From the NCBI RefSeq assembly GCF_004005845.1, contig NZ_SADE01000002.1, forward strand, positions 868,421-932,420: DNA of 64,000 nucleotides. The letters run 5' to 3'. The position numbers and the translations under genes are program-made. Positions within the stretch are counted from its first letter, which is position 1, and every line of letters starts with the position of its first letter. Source of the stretch: Hwanghaeella grinnelliae. Its GTDB lineage: Bacteria > Pseudomonadota > Alphaproteobacteria > UBA8366 > Aestuariispiraceae. Shown one piece after another: positions 24,818 through 32,206 of the stretch. The notes under the pieces are model-generated. The model ran no database searches. It was not told where the DNA came from and was given only the letters and a program-made list of their open reading frames with translations.

Positions 24818-25276
24818 TCCCGAGAAAACGGGGAGATAGCGTACATCGCCGCGAATTGCACCGCCGGATCACGGGGAGTTCAGTAAATGTGTGGAAAATC
24901 TGCCCGTCGTCATGACATTTGGGTCAATCCTTTGTCTGACTTGAAGGAGAATCCGGCTCATACTGGTTGATGTTAAACAGCCTGCGGGAATTGATTGGGT
25001 GCCGTCGTGTTGTCTCGAAAGTCGCGTGTCGATTTCACGACGAGGAGAGTTTGACCCGTGGTCAAACTTCGGACTTTGTCTGGCCGACTCAGGGAGGCTT
25101 CGGGGACGAAAATCCGTTGCCTTCCATGATTATCACGGCCAGGATTTTTAGAAATTGAGCGGGCCAAACGGACAATCGGGAAACCATAGTCGAATTGGCT
25201 CTTATATGGTTTATCGGAAACAGAGCGATATACTGGTTCCGGAAATTGTGGATCCATCACCAAACGAGGTTGCAGT
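24818..25276. other. Intergenic region, 459 bp
   Basis: No convincing gene is seen. Apparent frames on either strand are not preceded by ribosome sites. The one clear element is the inverted repeat at 25048-25068. It should hold promoters for msrQ and the beta-helix gene. Confidence 0.6.
25048..25068. promoter_or_regulatory. Perfect inverted repeat, candidate operator
   Basis: AGTTTGACC (25048-25056) and GGTCAAACT (25060-25068) are exact inverted copies separated by CGT. It lies about 210 bp before the beta-helix gene and is not followed by T residues, so operator is more likely than terminator. Confidence 0.45.
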
Positions 25277-26542
25277 GTGAAGCGGGCGGCCCCGATATTG
25301 GCAGCGGTTCTTCTGGCTAGTTGTTCAGCGTGTTCAACCGTCCAAAGAAGTGAAACCGTATGCGTTTTGAATGGGCCGGGAACGGCCACCTCAAACAAGG
25401 TTTGTTATTCTATTCCGGACGGTCTCACTGGATTTCTTGCCGGAGGGCATGTCCGCTCCGGTGCGACCGTGCTGCTAACGCAAGGGAACTATGGAAACCT
25501 CACGATCCATGGATTGCAGTTCAAAGAACAGGTGACGCTGTCAGTCGAGCCTGGGCAAAACGCTACCTTTGAAAGCATCACGATAGAACGAAGCTCCAAT
25601 TTTACCGTCCGCGGGGTTGAAGTTTCGCAGAGAGGCAAGGCGCACACTGACTCTCCCCTCGTTTATATTGATGAGGCTTCAAGAAACATTGTCTTAGAAA
25701 ACCTTCTTGTTCAATCGGCGCCAAGTGTTGAAGGGTGGGGAGCACAGAAATGGCGCAAGCTGGCCCGAAACGGCATCGTCTCATTCGGTCAGGATGTTGA
25801 AATCAAGAACAATCAAATCCGCAACGTCAGGCACGGGATTGTGTCGGCGGGTGACAGAAGTCAGATCACCCAGAATCGAATAGTCAATTTCTCCGGCGAT
25901 GGCATTCGCGGTTTGGGAAATGATTCATCCTACCTGCGGAATTCAATTCGCAATTGCTTCAAGGTCGATGGCAATCATGACGATGGATTTCAATCTTGGA
26001 GTCTCAGTGAGAACAAGGAGCCAGGCAAAGGTGTCGTAAAAAACGTCGTCTTGCGAGGTAACTTGATCCTAAACTACGCCGACGAAGATCAACCGCTCAA
26101 ATGTCGCCTTCAAGGAATAGGACTTTTCGACGGCATTTATGAAGATTGGATTATCGAGGACAATACGGTCATCGTTGAGCATTGGCATGGCATTACTGTC
26201 ATGGGGGCACGCAATGTTCGCATCAGTCAGAATACCGTAGTCGATCGAAATCCATTAACAGAGATTGCGCCCTGGATAACGATCACGCGCCATAAAGATG
26301 GCAGAAAGCCCTCCGGCGGAGAGGTTAGCAGCAATGTCATAATGCGTGTGAATCGAGAGCGCGGTGACAGTTCCGGACACAAGTTTGGCCTCTACCAAGA
26401 TGGTGTGCATGTCGTCGATAACATCGAACTCGATCGTTCCGATGTTCGCGTGTTCGTTTCCGCTGACGGACAAGTCGATGTGCTGGAGTTCGCACAAGGC
26501 AAATCGGTTGGCGCGCGAAACGTACCGGAAAAACAAAACTAG
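25277..26542 (+). CDS. Right-handed beta-helix lipoprotein
   Basis: A protein of 421 residues starting at GTG. The N-terminus K-R-A-A-P-I-L-A-A-V-L-L-A-S-C has a lipobox (L-A-S-C), so it is probably a lipoprotein. Residues 60-400 contain repeated beta-helix rungs (short V-x-I/N-x-I patterns with Asn ladders such as I-K-N-N-Q-I-R-N and I-S-Q-N-T-V-V-D-R). The fold is shared by polysaccharide lyases and epimerases, so a surface glycan-acting enzyme is plausible, but no catalytic set was recognised. The gene is AT-richer than the core genes and lies next to an IS remnant, which suggests transfer. Confidence 0.75.
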   Translation: MKRAAPILAAVLLASCSACSTVQRSETVCVLNGPGTATSNKVCYSIPDGLTGFLAGGHVRSGATVLLTQGNYGNLTIHGLQFKEQVTLSVEPGQNATFESITIERSSNFTVRGVEVSQRGKAHTDSPLVYIDEASRNIVLENLLVQSAPSVEGWGAQKWRKLARNGIVSFGQDVEIKNNQIRNVRHGIVSAGDRSQITQNRIVNFSGDGIRGLGNDSSYLRNSIRNCFKVDGNHDDGFQSWSLSENKEPGKGVVKNVVLRGNLILNYADEDQPLKCRLQGIGLFDGIYEDWIIEDNTVIVEHWHGITVMGARNVRISQNTVVDRNPLTEIAPWITITRHKDGRKPSGGEVSSNVIMRVNRERGDSSGHKFGLYQDGVHVVDNIELDRSDVRVFVSADGQVDVLEFAQGKSVGARNVPEKQN

Positions 26543-26646
26543 GGATTTTGTGTTTCGCGGTCACAGCGCTTGTCACTCGAAATTGTCGCGTTAACCCGGC
26601 CTGCCATTCATCGAAAGCCCATGCACGTTTGAAGCTTGAGGTCGCT

Positions 26647-26850
26647 TGACCTGAGCCCTGACGTGAGACCCTGAACTTCCGCCATTTTAGAGTAGAGTCC
26701 GTCACCGTGAAGGAGAGGGAAGATGAAGCGCAGTAGGTTTACCGAAGAACAGATCATCGGGATTTTGAAGGAGCAGGCGGCCGGGGAGAGGACGCCGGAT
26801 GTTTGCCGCCGGCATGGGATCTCGGAGGCGACGTTCTACAAGTACAATCC
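26647..26850 (+). mobile_element. IS3-type insertion sequence remnant (orfA fragment)
   Basis: The frame from 26723 begins M-K-R-S-R-F-T-E-E-Q-I-I-G-I-L-K-E-Q and continues to A-T-F-Y-K, the classic orfA start of IS3-family (IS407/IS51-type) transposases. It then breaks off at A-T-F-Y-K-Y, where the W-K-x-K-Y-G-G-M continuation should follow. AAGGAGAGGG lies before the start. The sequence TGACCTGAGCCCTGA near 26649 is a plausible terminal-repeat end. No orfB is present. The rest of 26543-27025 shows no gene. Confidence 0.7.
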
Positions 26851-26953
26851 CAACCATCGCCATTTCCCGCCCGTGCAAACGATCGTCGCTTCGCCCACGC
26901 GAAACGATACGCCAGTCCAGTTTCAGATTTGTGCGAGATAAAGCATTTTGCCT

Positions 26954-26991
26954 GGGCCGGTCCCGATTAAAAATCGTCTGCGAACCGGCCC
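26954..26991. repeat. Nested hairpin downstream of the hydrolase gene
   Basis: GGGCCGGT/ACCGGCCC (26954-26961 and 26984-26991) encloses CGATT/AATCG. It sits 35 bp past the hydrolase stop but lacks a clear T run, so its function as a terminator is uncertain. Confidence 0.35.
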
Positions 26992-27025
26992 GAGGCTTTA
27001 CTGTCTAGTCACCAGCGATGGACTG

Positions 27026-27973
27026 CTACGCTCCGGACGCGGCCGCCGCGAGGGCGTCGTCCAGAAAACGGACTGCGTTGCGTAGCGCCTGGTCAGCCTG
27101 TGGCAGAATGCCGGCAAACAGATGCCAGACGTGGAACATTTCTGGCCAGACTTCGAGCGAAGTGCGGACGCGGGCTTCGCCAAGATTTGCAGCGAGATGG
27201 ATCGCATCACTGAGCATGACCTCATTCTCCCCGATCTGAATCAAGATCGGCGAAAGGCCATGAACATCCGCAAAGACTGGCGACGCATCCGGATGTGTCG
27301 GCAATTCGCCGGCAAGATATGTCCGAGCCAGTATATCGAGAAACTGGACCGAACATAGCGGATCGAGGCCATCGCGTACGGTCGCGGACAAGCCGCTATG
27401 GGTCAGATTGGCCCATGGCGAAATCGCCACACCGGCAGCCGGAAGCGCAGTGCCGGCATCCCTGAGTTTCCGCATTGTCGTCACGACCAGCGCGCCGCCT
27501 GCGGAATCGCCAGAAAATACCAAAGAGCGTGGGTCTACTCCACTCTCGAGCAGCGCTCCATAAGCCGAAACGGCGTCTTCGATTGGTGCAGGGAACGGAA
27601 ACTCCGGCGCCTGACGATAGTCGGGGACATAGATTTTGGCCTTGAGCGCCTGCGCATAGCGCGACGTCAATCCGCGATAGGCCTTTACCCCTCCATGAAC
27701 ATAACCGCCGCCATGCAGATAAAGCATCGTGCGGCCATCCACGACTTCTCTCGGTGTCACCATCATTGCCGACACGCCGCCAAGCTCGGTCTGCTCGAAA
27801 GTGACGCCGTCCACCGCAGGAAACTGGCCGTCCAGCGCATCCATATAGGAAGCGCGGATATCACTCCAGTGAGCGTCGGAATTACCAAAGAGTTTTTCGC
27901 CGATCGGACCGGCGGCCCGCACCCAGGCATCAAGGGCCTTCTTTGCATTTTCGGGAATCATTGCCTTCTCCAT
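27026..27973 (-). CDS. Alpha/beta hydrolase, HSL-type esterase
   Basis: A protein of 315 residues. It has the oxyanion motif H-G-G-G-Y (87-91), the nucleophile in G-D-S-A-G-G (155-160, Ser157), and a C-terminal W-P-E-M-F-H-V-W region holding the likely catalytic His. It resembles the esterase at 4047 but is a distinct branch (G-G-Y, not G-G-W). An internal ATG at 27961 has a better ribosome site (GGAG 6 bases upstream) and may be the true start. It is divergent from a LysR gene, its probable regulator. Confidence 0.85.
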   Translation of the reverse strand: MEKAMIPENAKKALDAWVRAAGPIGEKLFGNSDAHWSDIRASYMDALDGQFPAVDGVTFEQTELGGVSAMMVTPREVVDGRTMLYLHGGGYVHGGVKAYRGLTSRYAQALKAKIYVPDYRQAPEFPFPAPIEDAVSAYGALLESGVDPRSLVFSGDSAGGALVVTTMRKLRDAGTALPAAGVAISPWANLTHSGLSATVRDGLDPLCSVQFLDILARTYLAGELPTHPDASPVFADVHGLSPILIQIGENEVMLSDAIHLAANLGEARVRTSLEVWPEMFHVWHLFAGILPQADQALRNAVRFLDDALAAAASGA

Positions 27974-27999
27974 TGTAGATATGTGATCTTCAAAACGAA

Positions 28000-28013
28000 T
28001 ATAGTTGCTCTAT
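28000..28013. promoter_or_regulatory. LysR-type box between hydrolase and regulator
   Basis: ATAG-TTGCT-CTAT (28001-28013) is an interrupted palindrome. T at 28000 and A at 28012 give the T-N11-A spacing of LysR boxes, centred in a 59-bp divergent spacer. Confidence 0.5.
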
Positions 28014-28032
28014 TGGAGAATGGTGGTCGCCA

Positions 28033-28959
28033 ATGACTTCACCCAAAATCCCTGATCGACAGTCGGGAGCCTATGACATCGACATCAGTGCGTTGCGGAT
28101 ATTCGTCGCGATCGCGGAGACTGGCAGCTTCGTTGGTGGCGCCAAAGTTGTTGGTTTGACGCGCTCGGCAGCCGGAAAGGGGATGGCAAGGCTCGAGCGG
28201 CATCTTGGCACCAGATTGTTTCACAGAACGACACGCCAGGTATCCCTGACAACCGACGGGCAGACGTTTTACGAGCGTTGCGTTCAGATACTGCAAGATC
28301 TGGAGGAAGCCGAAGCAAGCGTCATGAAGGGTGCGCCTGCGCCGCATGGCACGCTCCGGGTGACCGTGTCCGAGGCCTATGGGCGCATCGTCCTCATCCC
28401 ATTTTTGAAATCCTTCCTGCAGACGTGGCCGAATCTCAAGATCGAGGTCAATTTCACCGACCGGCTCGTCGATCTTGTCGAAGAAGGATTTGATTTGGGA
28501 ATTCGGGTTGGGCGCAGCTTCGAAGGCGCGCAGTTGATCGCGCGCGTGATCAACCGAACGCGCCCGCATCTGTACGCCTCACCGGCTTACATCAACGAGA
28601 AAGGTGTTCCCTCGGACCTCCTCGATCTGGGAGGGCATCAAAGGCTGATTTATGGCTCTAATGCTGCAGACAGCCTCTGGACGCTGATAGATCCCGACGG
28701 AAAGACGATATCGATCGATACGCCCTCGCAGATTCGGTTCAGCAGCGGCGATGCCATTCGCTCTGCGACGATCGAAGGCATGGGCATCGGTTTTCTACCG
28801 GGATTCCTTGTCGAAAAGGATGTCGAAGAAAACAGGTTGGTCCGCCTGTTCCCGAACCATGCCGGAGAGGAAATCTGCATCCATGCGATCTATCCGAGCC
28901 GCAGGTACTTTCCGGCCCGAGTACGGCTGTTTCTCGACAGTTTTCTGGAATATCTGTGA
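28033..28959 (+). CDS. LysR-family transcriptional regulator
   Basis: A protein of 308 residues, the family's usual length. The winged helix-turn-helix spans about residues 18-76 (L-R-I-F-V-A-I-A-E-T-G-S-F then R-L-E-R-H-L-G-T-R-L-F-H-R-T-T-R). A periplasmic-binding-type effector domain follows (about 102-305). The G-T-L-R-V-T-V-S start of that domain places it in the CrgA/DmlR-like group. It probably controls the divergent esterase gene. The N-terminus carries about 15 polar residues before the HTH. Confidence 0.9.
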   Translation: MTSPKIPDRQSGAYDIDISALRIFVAIAETGSFVGGAKVVGLTRSAAGKGMARLERHLGTRLFHRTTRQVSLTTDGQTFYERCVQILQDLEEAEASVMKGAPAPHGTLRVTVSEAYGRIVLIPFLKSFLQTWPNLKIEVNFTDRLVDLVEEGFDLGIRVGRSFEGAQLIARVINRTRPHLYASPAYINEKGVPSDLLDLGGHQRLIYGSNAADSLWTLIDPDGKTISIDTPSQIRFSSGDAIRSATIEGMGIGFLPGFLVEKDVEENRLVRLFPNHAGEEICIHAIYPSRRYFPARVRLFLDSFLEYL

Positions 28960-29215
28960 TGCGCTGTTATTTGCGATTGGGTTGGCAGGTCCTTGTGGCT
29001 CACGGTAGCTTTGCGGTGCACCGGCTCGAAGAGTCGGAGTATGGGTCACAGCTCGTCTCAATGATCCGCGGTTTCTGTCCCAGGTTTAGTGTCGGCGGTG
29101 CGTTGTCGTGGTAACCACGTCAGCATCATACTGTCATGACGTCGTCCGACATTGCCTTGTCTTGGGCTGCGTACGGCGGTCACACTCGCTCGAACATCTG
29201 AATTGATTTGAGAAA

Positions 29216-29292
<77 letters not shown>

Positions 29293-29421
29293 CTGGCCAT
29301 GTATTTCGCCCCTGCAACCCGTCTTGGCTTGTTGGCCAGTCGGCGGGTTGGGCATTGAGCGGGTTATATACAGAGGCCGGCCCGGTTTTGCCAGAGGGAA
29401 ATATCGAGGTTGTTCGGCGGC

Positions 29422-30141
29422 CTAGACCGGCGCGCGGCCGACGCTGCCGCCCCCGCAGACATAGAGAATCTGGCCGGTGACAAACCCGGCCGCCGGTGAC
29501 AGGAAAAACGCGATCGGGCCGGCGATTTCCGCCGGCGTGCCGATCCGGCCGAGCGGGATTTGCGCCTTCGCGGCGTCGAGCTCCGGCGAACCGTCCGGGT
29601 GGTTGCCCTTGAAAAGCTCGGTCGCCACCGGTCCCGGCGCCACGCAGTTCACGGTAATGCCATCCTTTGCGAGGTCCAACGCCCAGCTGCGGGTCAACCC
29701 GACCAGCGCTGCCTTGCTGGCGGCATAGGCGGTCCGGACGCCGCGGCCCAGAACAACGCGGCTGGCCAGGTTGACGATTCGTCCGCCGTCCGGCGCGGCC
29801 TGCAGGCGAGGCAGCATTGCCTGGGTGATCTGTACCGTCGCGCGCACATTCACCGTGTAATGCGCGTCCATGTCCGCAAGCGTGGTCGAGGCGATGTCCT
29901 GGGCGCGGGAAATGCCGGCATTGTTCACCAGGCCGGTCACCGCATGGGCGTCCGCGATTTCAGCTCCGGCACGGGCGAGCGCCGTTGAATCGGTGAAATC
30001 GACCACATGGAAGTCGCCCGGGAAACCGGTGGGCGCCGTTCGCCCCGTGCCGATCACATGGTGCCCTTGATCGGCCAACAATGTCGCCGTCGCTAGGCCA
30101 ATCCCCCTGTTTGCCCCGGTTATGAGCGTTACCTGCTGCAT
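29422..30141 (-). CDS. Short-chain dehydrogenase/reductase (SDR)
   Basis: A protein of 239 residues. The Rossmann motif T-G-A-N-R-G-I-G (residues 8-15), L-V-N-N-A-G (about 70-75), the catalytic Y-x-x-x-K (Y-A-A-S-K) and P-G-P-V-A-T-E are all present. The catalytic Ser lies in N-L-A-S. A C-terminal G-Q-I-L-Y-V-C-G-G completes the classical SDR fold. The substrate is unknown; its position divergent from the IclR gene suggests a role in the same catabolic route as the TRAP/TauD operon. AGAGGAAG precedes the ATG at 30141; the longer frame runs through the operator. Confidence 0.9.
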   Translation of the reverse strand: MQQVTLITGANRGIGLATATLLADQGHHVIGTGRTAPTGFPGDFHVVDFTDSTALARAGAEIADAHAVTGLVNNAGISRAQDIASTTLADMDAHYTVNVRATVQITQAMLPRLQAAPDGGRIVNLASRVVLGRGVRTAYAASKAALVGLTRSWALDLAKDGITVNCVAPGPVATELFKGNHPDGSPELDAAKAQIPLGRIGTPAEIAGPIAFFLSPAAGFVTGQILYVCGGGSVGRAPV

Positions 30142-30161
30142 GAATGCTTCCTCTGTTGATC

Positions 30162-30191
30162 GTACCGCTATGCGGTACACCATACCGCATA
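30162..30191. promoter_or_regulatory. Overlapping IclR-type palindromes between SDR and regulator
   Basis: GTACCGC-TAT-GCGGTAC (30162-30178) is a perfect 17-bp palindrome. Its right part overlaps a second one, TATGCGGTA (30169-30177) with TACCGCATA (30183-30191), so three half-sites alternate. A TTGACA hexamer follows at 30192-30197. This is a good operator for the adjacent IclR protein. Confidence 0.65.
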
Positions 30192-30294
30192 TTGACATCA
30201 TCTCGTTATATGGTGTGAACTCCGGTCATGCAATTTCGCGGCAAATGCGACAAGCCGCCCTCAGAGCGGTGGACCGGGATAAGGAAATGAGGCG

Positions 30295-31101
30295 ATGACA
30301 GAGTCCAAAGACAGGGCTTTCGTAAACGGGCTTGCGCGCGGCTTGGCGGTGATGTCCGCCTTCAAGCCGGACCGCAACCGGATGAGCTTGGGGGAGCTGT
30401 CCAAAGAAACCGGTTTGCCGAAAACGACAGTGGCGCGCCTGATCCACACGCTGGTCAAGCTCGGCTATGTCTATGCCGATCCGGATTCCGGAAGGTTTCA
30501 GCTGCATCCCCGAGTTCTGACCCTGGGCTATCCGGTCATGGCGTCGATGGACAAGCGCCATGTCGCGCTGCCGATGATGCAGGAACTGGCGGAATATTCC
30601 CGAGGGACGGTGTCGCTGGGCATCCGCGACGGGCTTTCCATGATCCTGATCGAACGGTCGCGTGACAGCACGGTGCGTGCCCTGCCGCTCGACATCGGGT
30701 CGCGCATTCCGATCCACACGACATCCATGGGCCGCGCCTATTTCGCGGCGGCGGGCGAGTTTGAGCAAAAAGACATTCTCGCCCAGATCGAGACCTTCGA
30801 CCCGAAGGGGTTCAAGAAAATTGAAAAGTCCCTGCGTGAAGGGGAGCGGGAATACCGCGAAAAGGGATACTGCACCGCCATCGGTTCCTGGGAAAACGAC
30901 GTGAACGCCGTCGGGGTCGCCGTGGAACTTTCGAATGATGCGCTTGCCGCTTTCAACTGCGGTGGACCTTCTACCCGTATCGCGGAAGAAAATCTGGATG
31001 ACCTGGGACGCCGCCTGGCTGAGCTTGCCCGTCACTTCCAGACGGCAGATTGGGTCGGGCAACTGCCGCCGCGACCTTATAAGGGGGTATCACCCCCTTA
31101 A
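30295..31101 (+). CDS. IclR-family transcriptional regulator
   Basis: A protein of 268 residues. The N-terminal winged helix (about 7-70) has L-A-R-G-L-A-V-M-S-A-F and L-S-K-E-T-G-L-P-K-T-T-V-A-R-L. The effector domain (about 80-255) includes the I-P-I-H-T-T-S-M-G-R-A segment and the conserved R-E-G-E-R-E-Y-R-E-K-G-Y. IclR proteins commonly control aromatic-acid or sulfonate catabolism, often repressing in the absence of ligand. It probably controls the divergent SDR gene and the downstream TRAP-TauD genes. The operator at 30162 lies 104 bp upstream. Confidence 0.93.
   Translation: MTESKDRAFVNGLARGLAVMSAFKPDRNRMSLGELSKETGLPKTTVARLIHTLVKLGYVYADPDSGRFQLHPRVLTLGYPVMASMDKRHVALPMMQELAEYSRGTVSLGIRDGLSMILIERSRDSTVRALPLDIGSRIPIHTTSMGRAYFAAAGEFEQKDILAQIETFDPKGFKKIEKSLREGEREYREKGYCTAIGSWENDVNAVGVAVELSNDALAAFNCGGPSTRIAEENLDDLGRRLAELARHFQTADWVGQLPPRPYKGVSPP
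31080..31100 (+). repeat. Perfect hairpin at the IclR stop codon
   Basis: TAAGGGGGT/ACCCCCTTA (31080-31088 and 31092-31100) forms a 9-bp stem with a 3-nt loop. An A-rich tract follows, so it is not a plus-strand terminator. It may stabilise or process the mRNA between regulator and transporter. Confidence 0.45.
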
Positions 31102-31152
31102 AACACGATAAGTGTAAAAAAACACAAAACCAAAAACATACAGGAGGAAACG

Positions 31153-32130
31153 ATGGAAAAAATAGGACGCAGAGAGTTCCTGAAAATGGGAAGTGGATTG
31201 GCCGGAGGCGCGGCGCTGATGCTGCCCTTTGGAATGGTGGGTGGCGCACAGGCCGCCGGATCGTCGCCGGAATATCTGACCATGGTCGGCGGTGGCCAGG
31301 GCGGCGCCTGGTATCTGGGCGCCGCGGCGATTGCGGAAATGTCGAAAAAGATGTGGCCGGATGTTTCCACAACCGTGACGCCGGGCGGCGGTATAGCCAA
31401 TCTGAAAGGGGTCGGCGCGAAGAAGATCGAAGTCGGCTTCGCCTTCGCGATGGATGTGACGGCAGCGTATAAAGGCATGCTGAAATTCGAAGGCAAACCG
31501 ATCAAGAACCTGCGCGCCCTGATGTCGACGAATGGTGCCTATCTGTCCACTGTCGCGAAGCCGGACATCAAGAGCTATGCGGATCTTGCCGGCAAAAGCG
31601 CGGCGCCCGGCCGTGCCGGCATGACGGGCCTGGCCAGTTTCGAGCGGATCGTGAACCAGATGGGTATCGCCGGTGATGTAAAGATCGTGAACACGGGCTA
31701 TGGCGAAATGTCATCCTTGTTCCAAGATAATGTGGTTCAATCCGCCACTGTGATCGGGTCCATTCCGCATCCGGTCGTGGACGAAATTCTGTCCGTATCG
31801 GAAGGCCATGTCCTGCCGGTGGATGATGCCGTCGCCAGCGCATTGGCGGAAGCGTACAATTACGAAAAGGTCACGATCCCCGCCGGTACGTTCAAGGGCC
31901 AGGATGCGGATATCCCGACCATCGGGTCCGTCACGCAGGTTACGACCTATGCCGAGTTGCCGGACGAGTGGGCCTACAACATCGTCAAGGCAACCTGGGA
32001 AGGTCGCCAGAGGATGATCCAAGCGCATAAGGCGTATGGAGAATTTGGCGAAGAAATTGCCGTCAAAGGCGTGCGAATTCCATTCCATCCAGGTGCCGAA
32101 CAGTATTGGAAGGAAATCGGTCTGCTCTGA
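31153..32130 (+). CDS. TAXI-family TRAP transporter solute-binding protein
   Basis: A protein of 325 residues. The N-terminus G-R-R-E-F-L-K-M-G-S-G with a hydrophobic segment to A-Q-A-A-G is a twin-arginine (Tat) signal. The mature part is a TAXI-type binding protein (G-G-G-Q-G-G-A-W-Y-L-G, T-P-G-G-G-I-A-N, S-x-P-G-R-A-G-M-T-G). It would bind an organic anion in the periplasm and deliver it to the fused permease encoded next. AGGAGG lies 7 bases before the ATG. Confidence 0.9.
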   Translation: MEKIGRREFLKMGSGLAGGAALMLPFGMVGGAQAAGSSPEYLTMVGGGQGGAWYLGAAAIAEMSKKMWPDVSTTVTPGGGIANLKGVGAKKIEVGFAFAMDVTAAYKGMLKFEGKPIKNLRALMSTNGAYLSTVAKPDIKSYADLAGKSAAPGRAGMTGLASFERIVNQMGIAGDVKIVNTGYGEMSSLFQDNVVQSATVIGSIPHPVVDEILSVSEGHVLPVDDAVASALAEAYNYEKVTIPAGTFKGQDADIPTIGSVTQVTTYAELPDEWAYNIVKATWEGRQRMIQAHKAYGEFGEEIAVKGVRIPFHPGAEQYWKEIGLL

Positions 32131-32206
32131 CCGAACTAATCCCCGATTGCTGTGTTGAACCAACCCCCTCGGTCCGCGCGGTGGAAACCGGCGGGCCGGG
32201 GACGGT

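Noticed and set aside
24973-25398. 141-codon minus-strand frame before the beta-helix gene
   Set aside because: It overlaps the lipoprotein signal peptide and lacks a start signal; the sense-strand lipobox is much stronger evidence.
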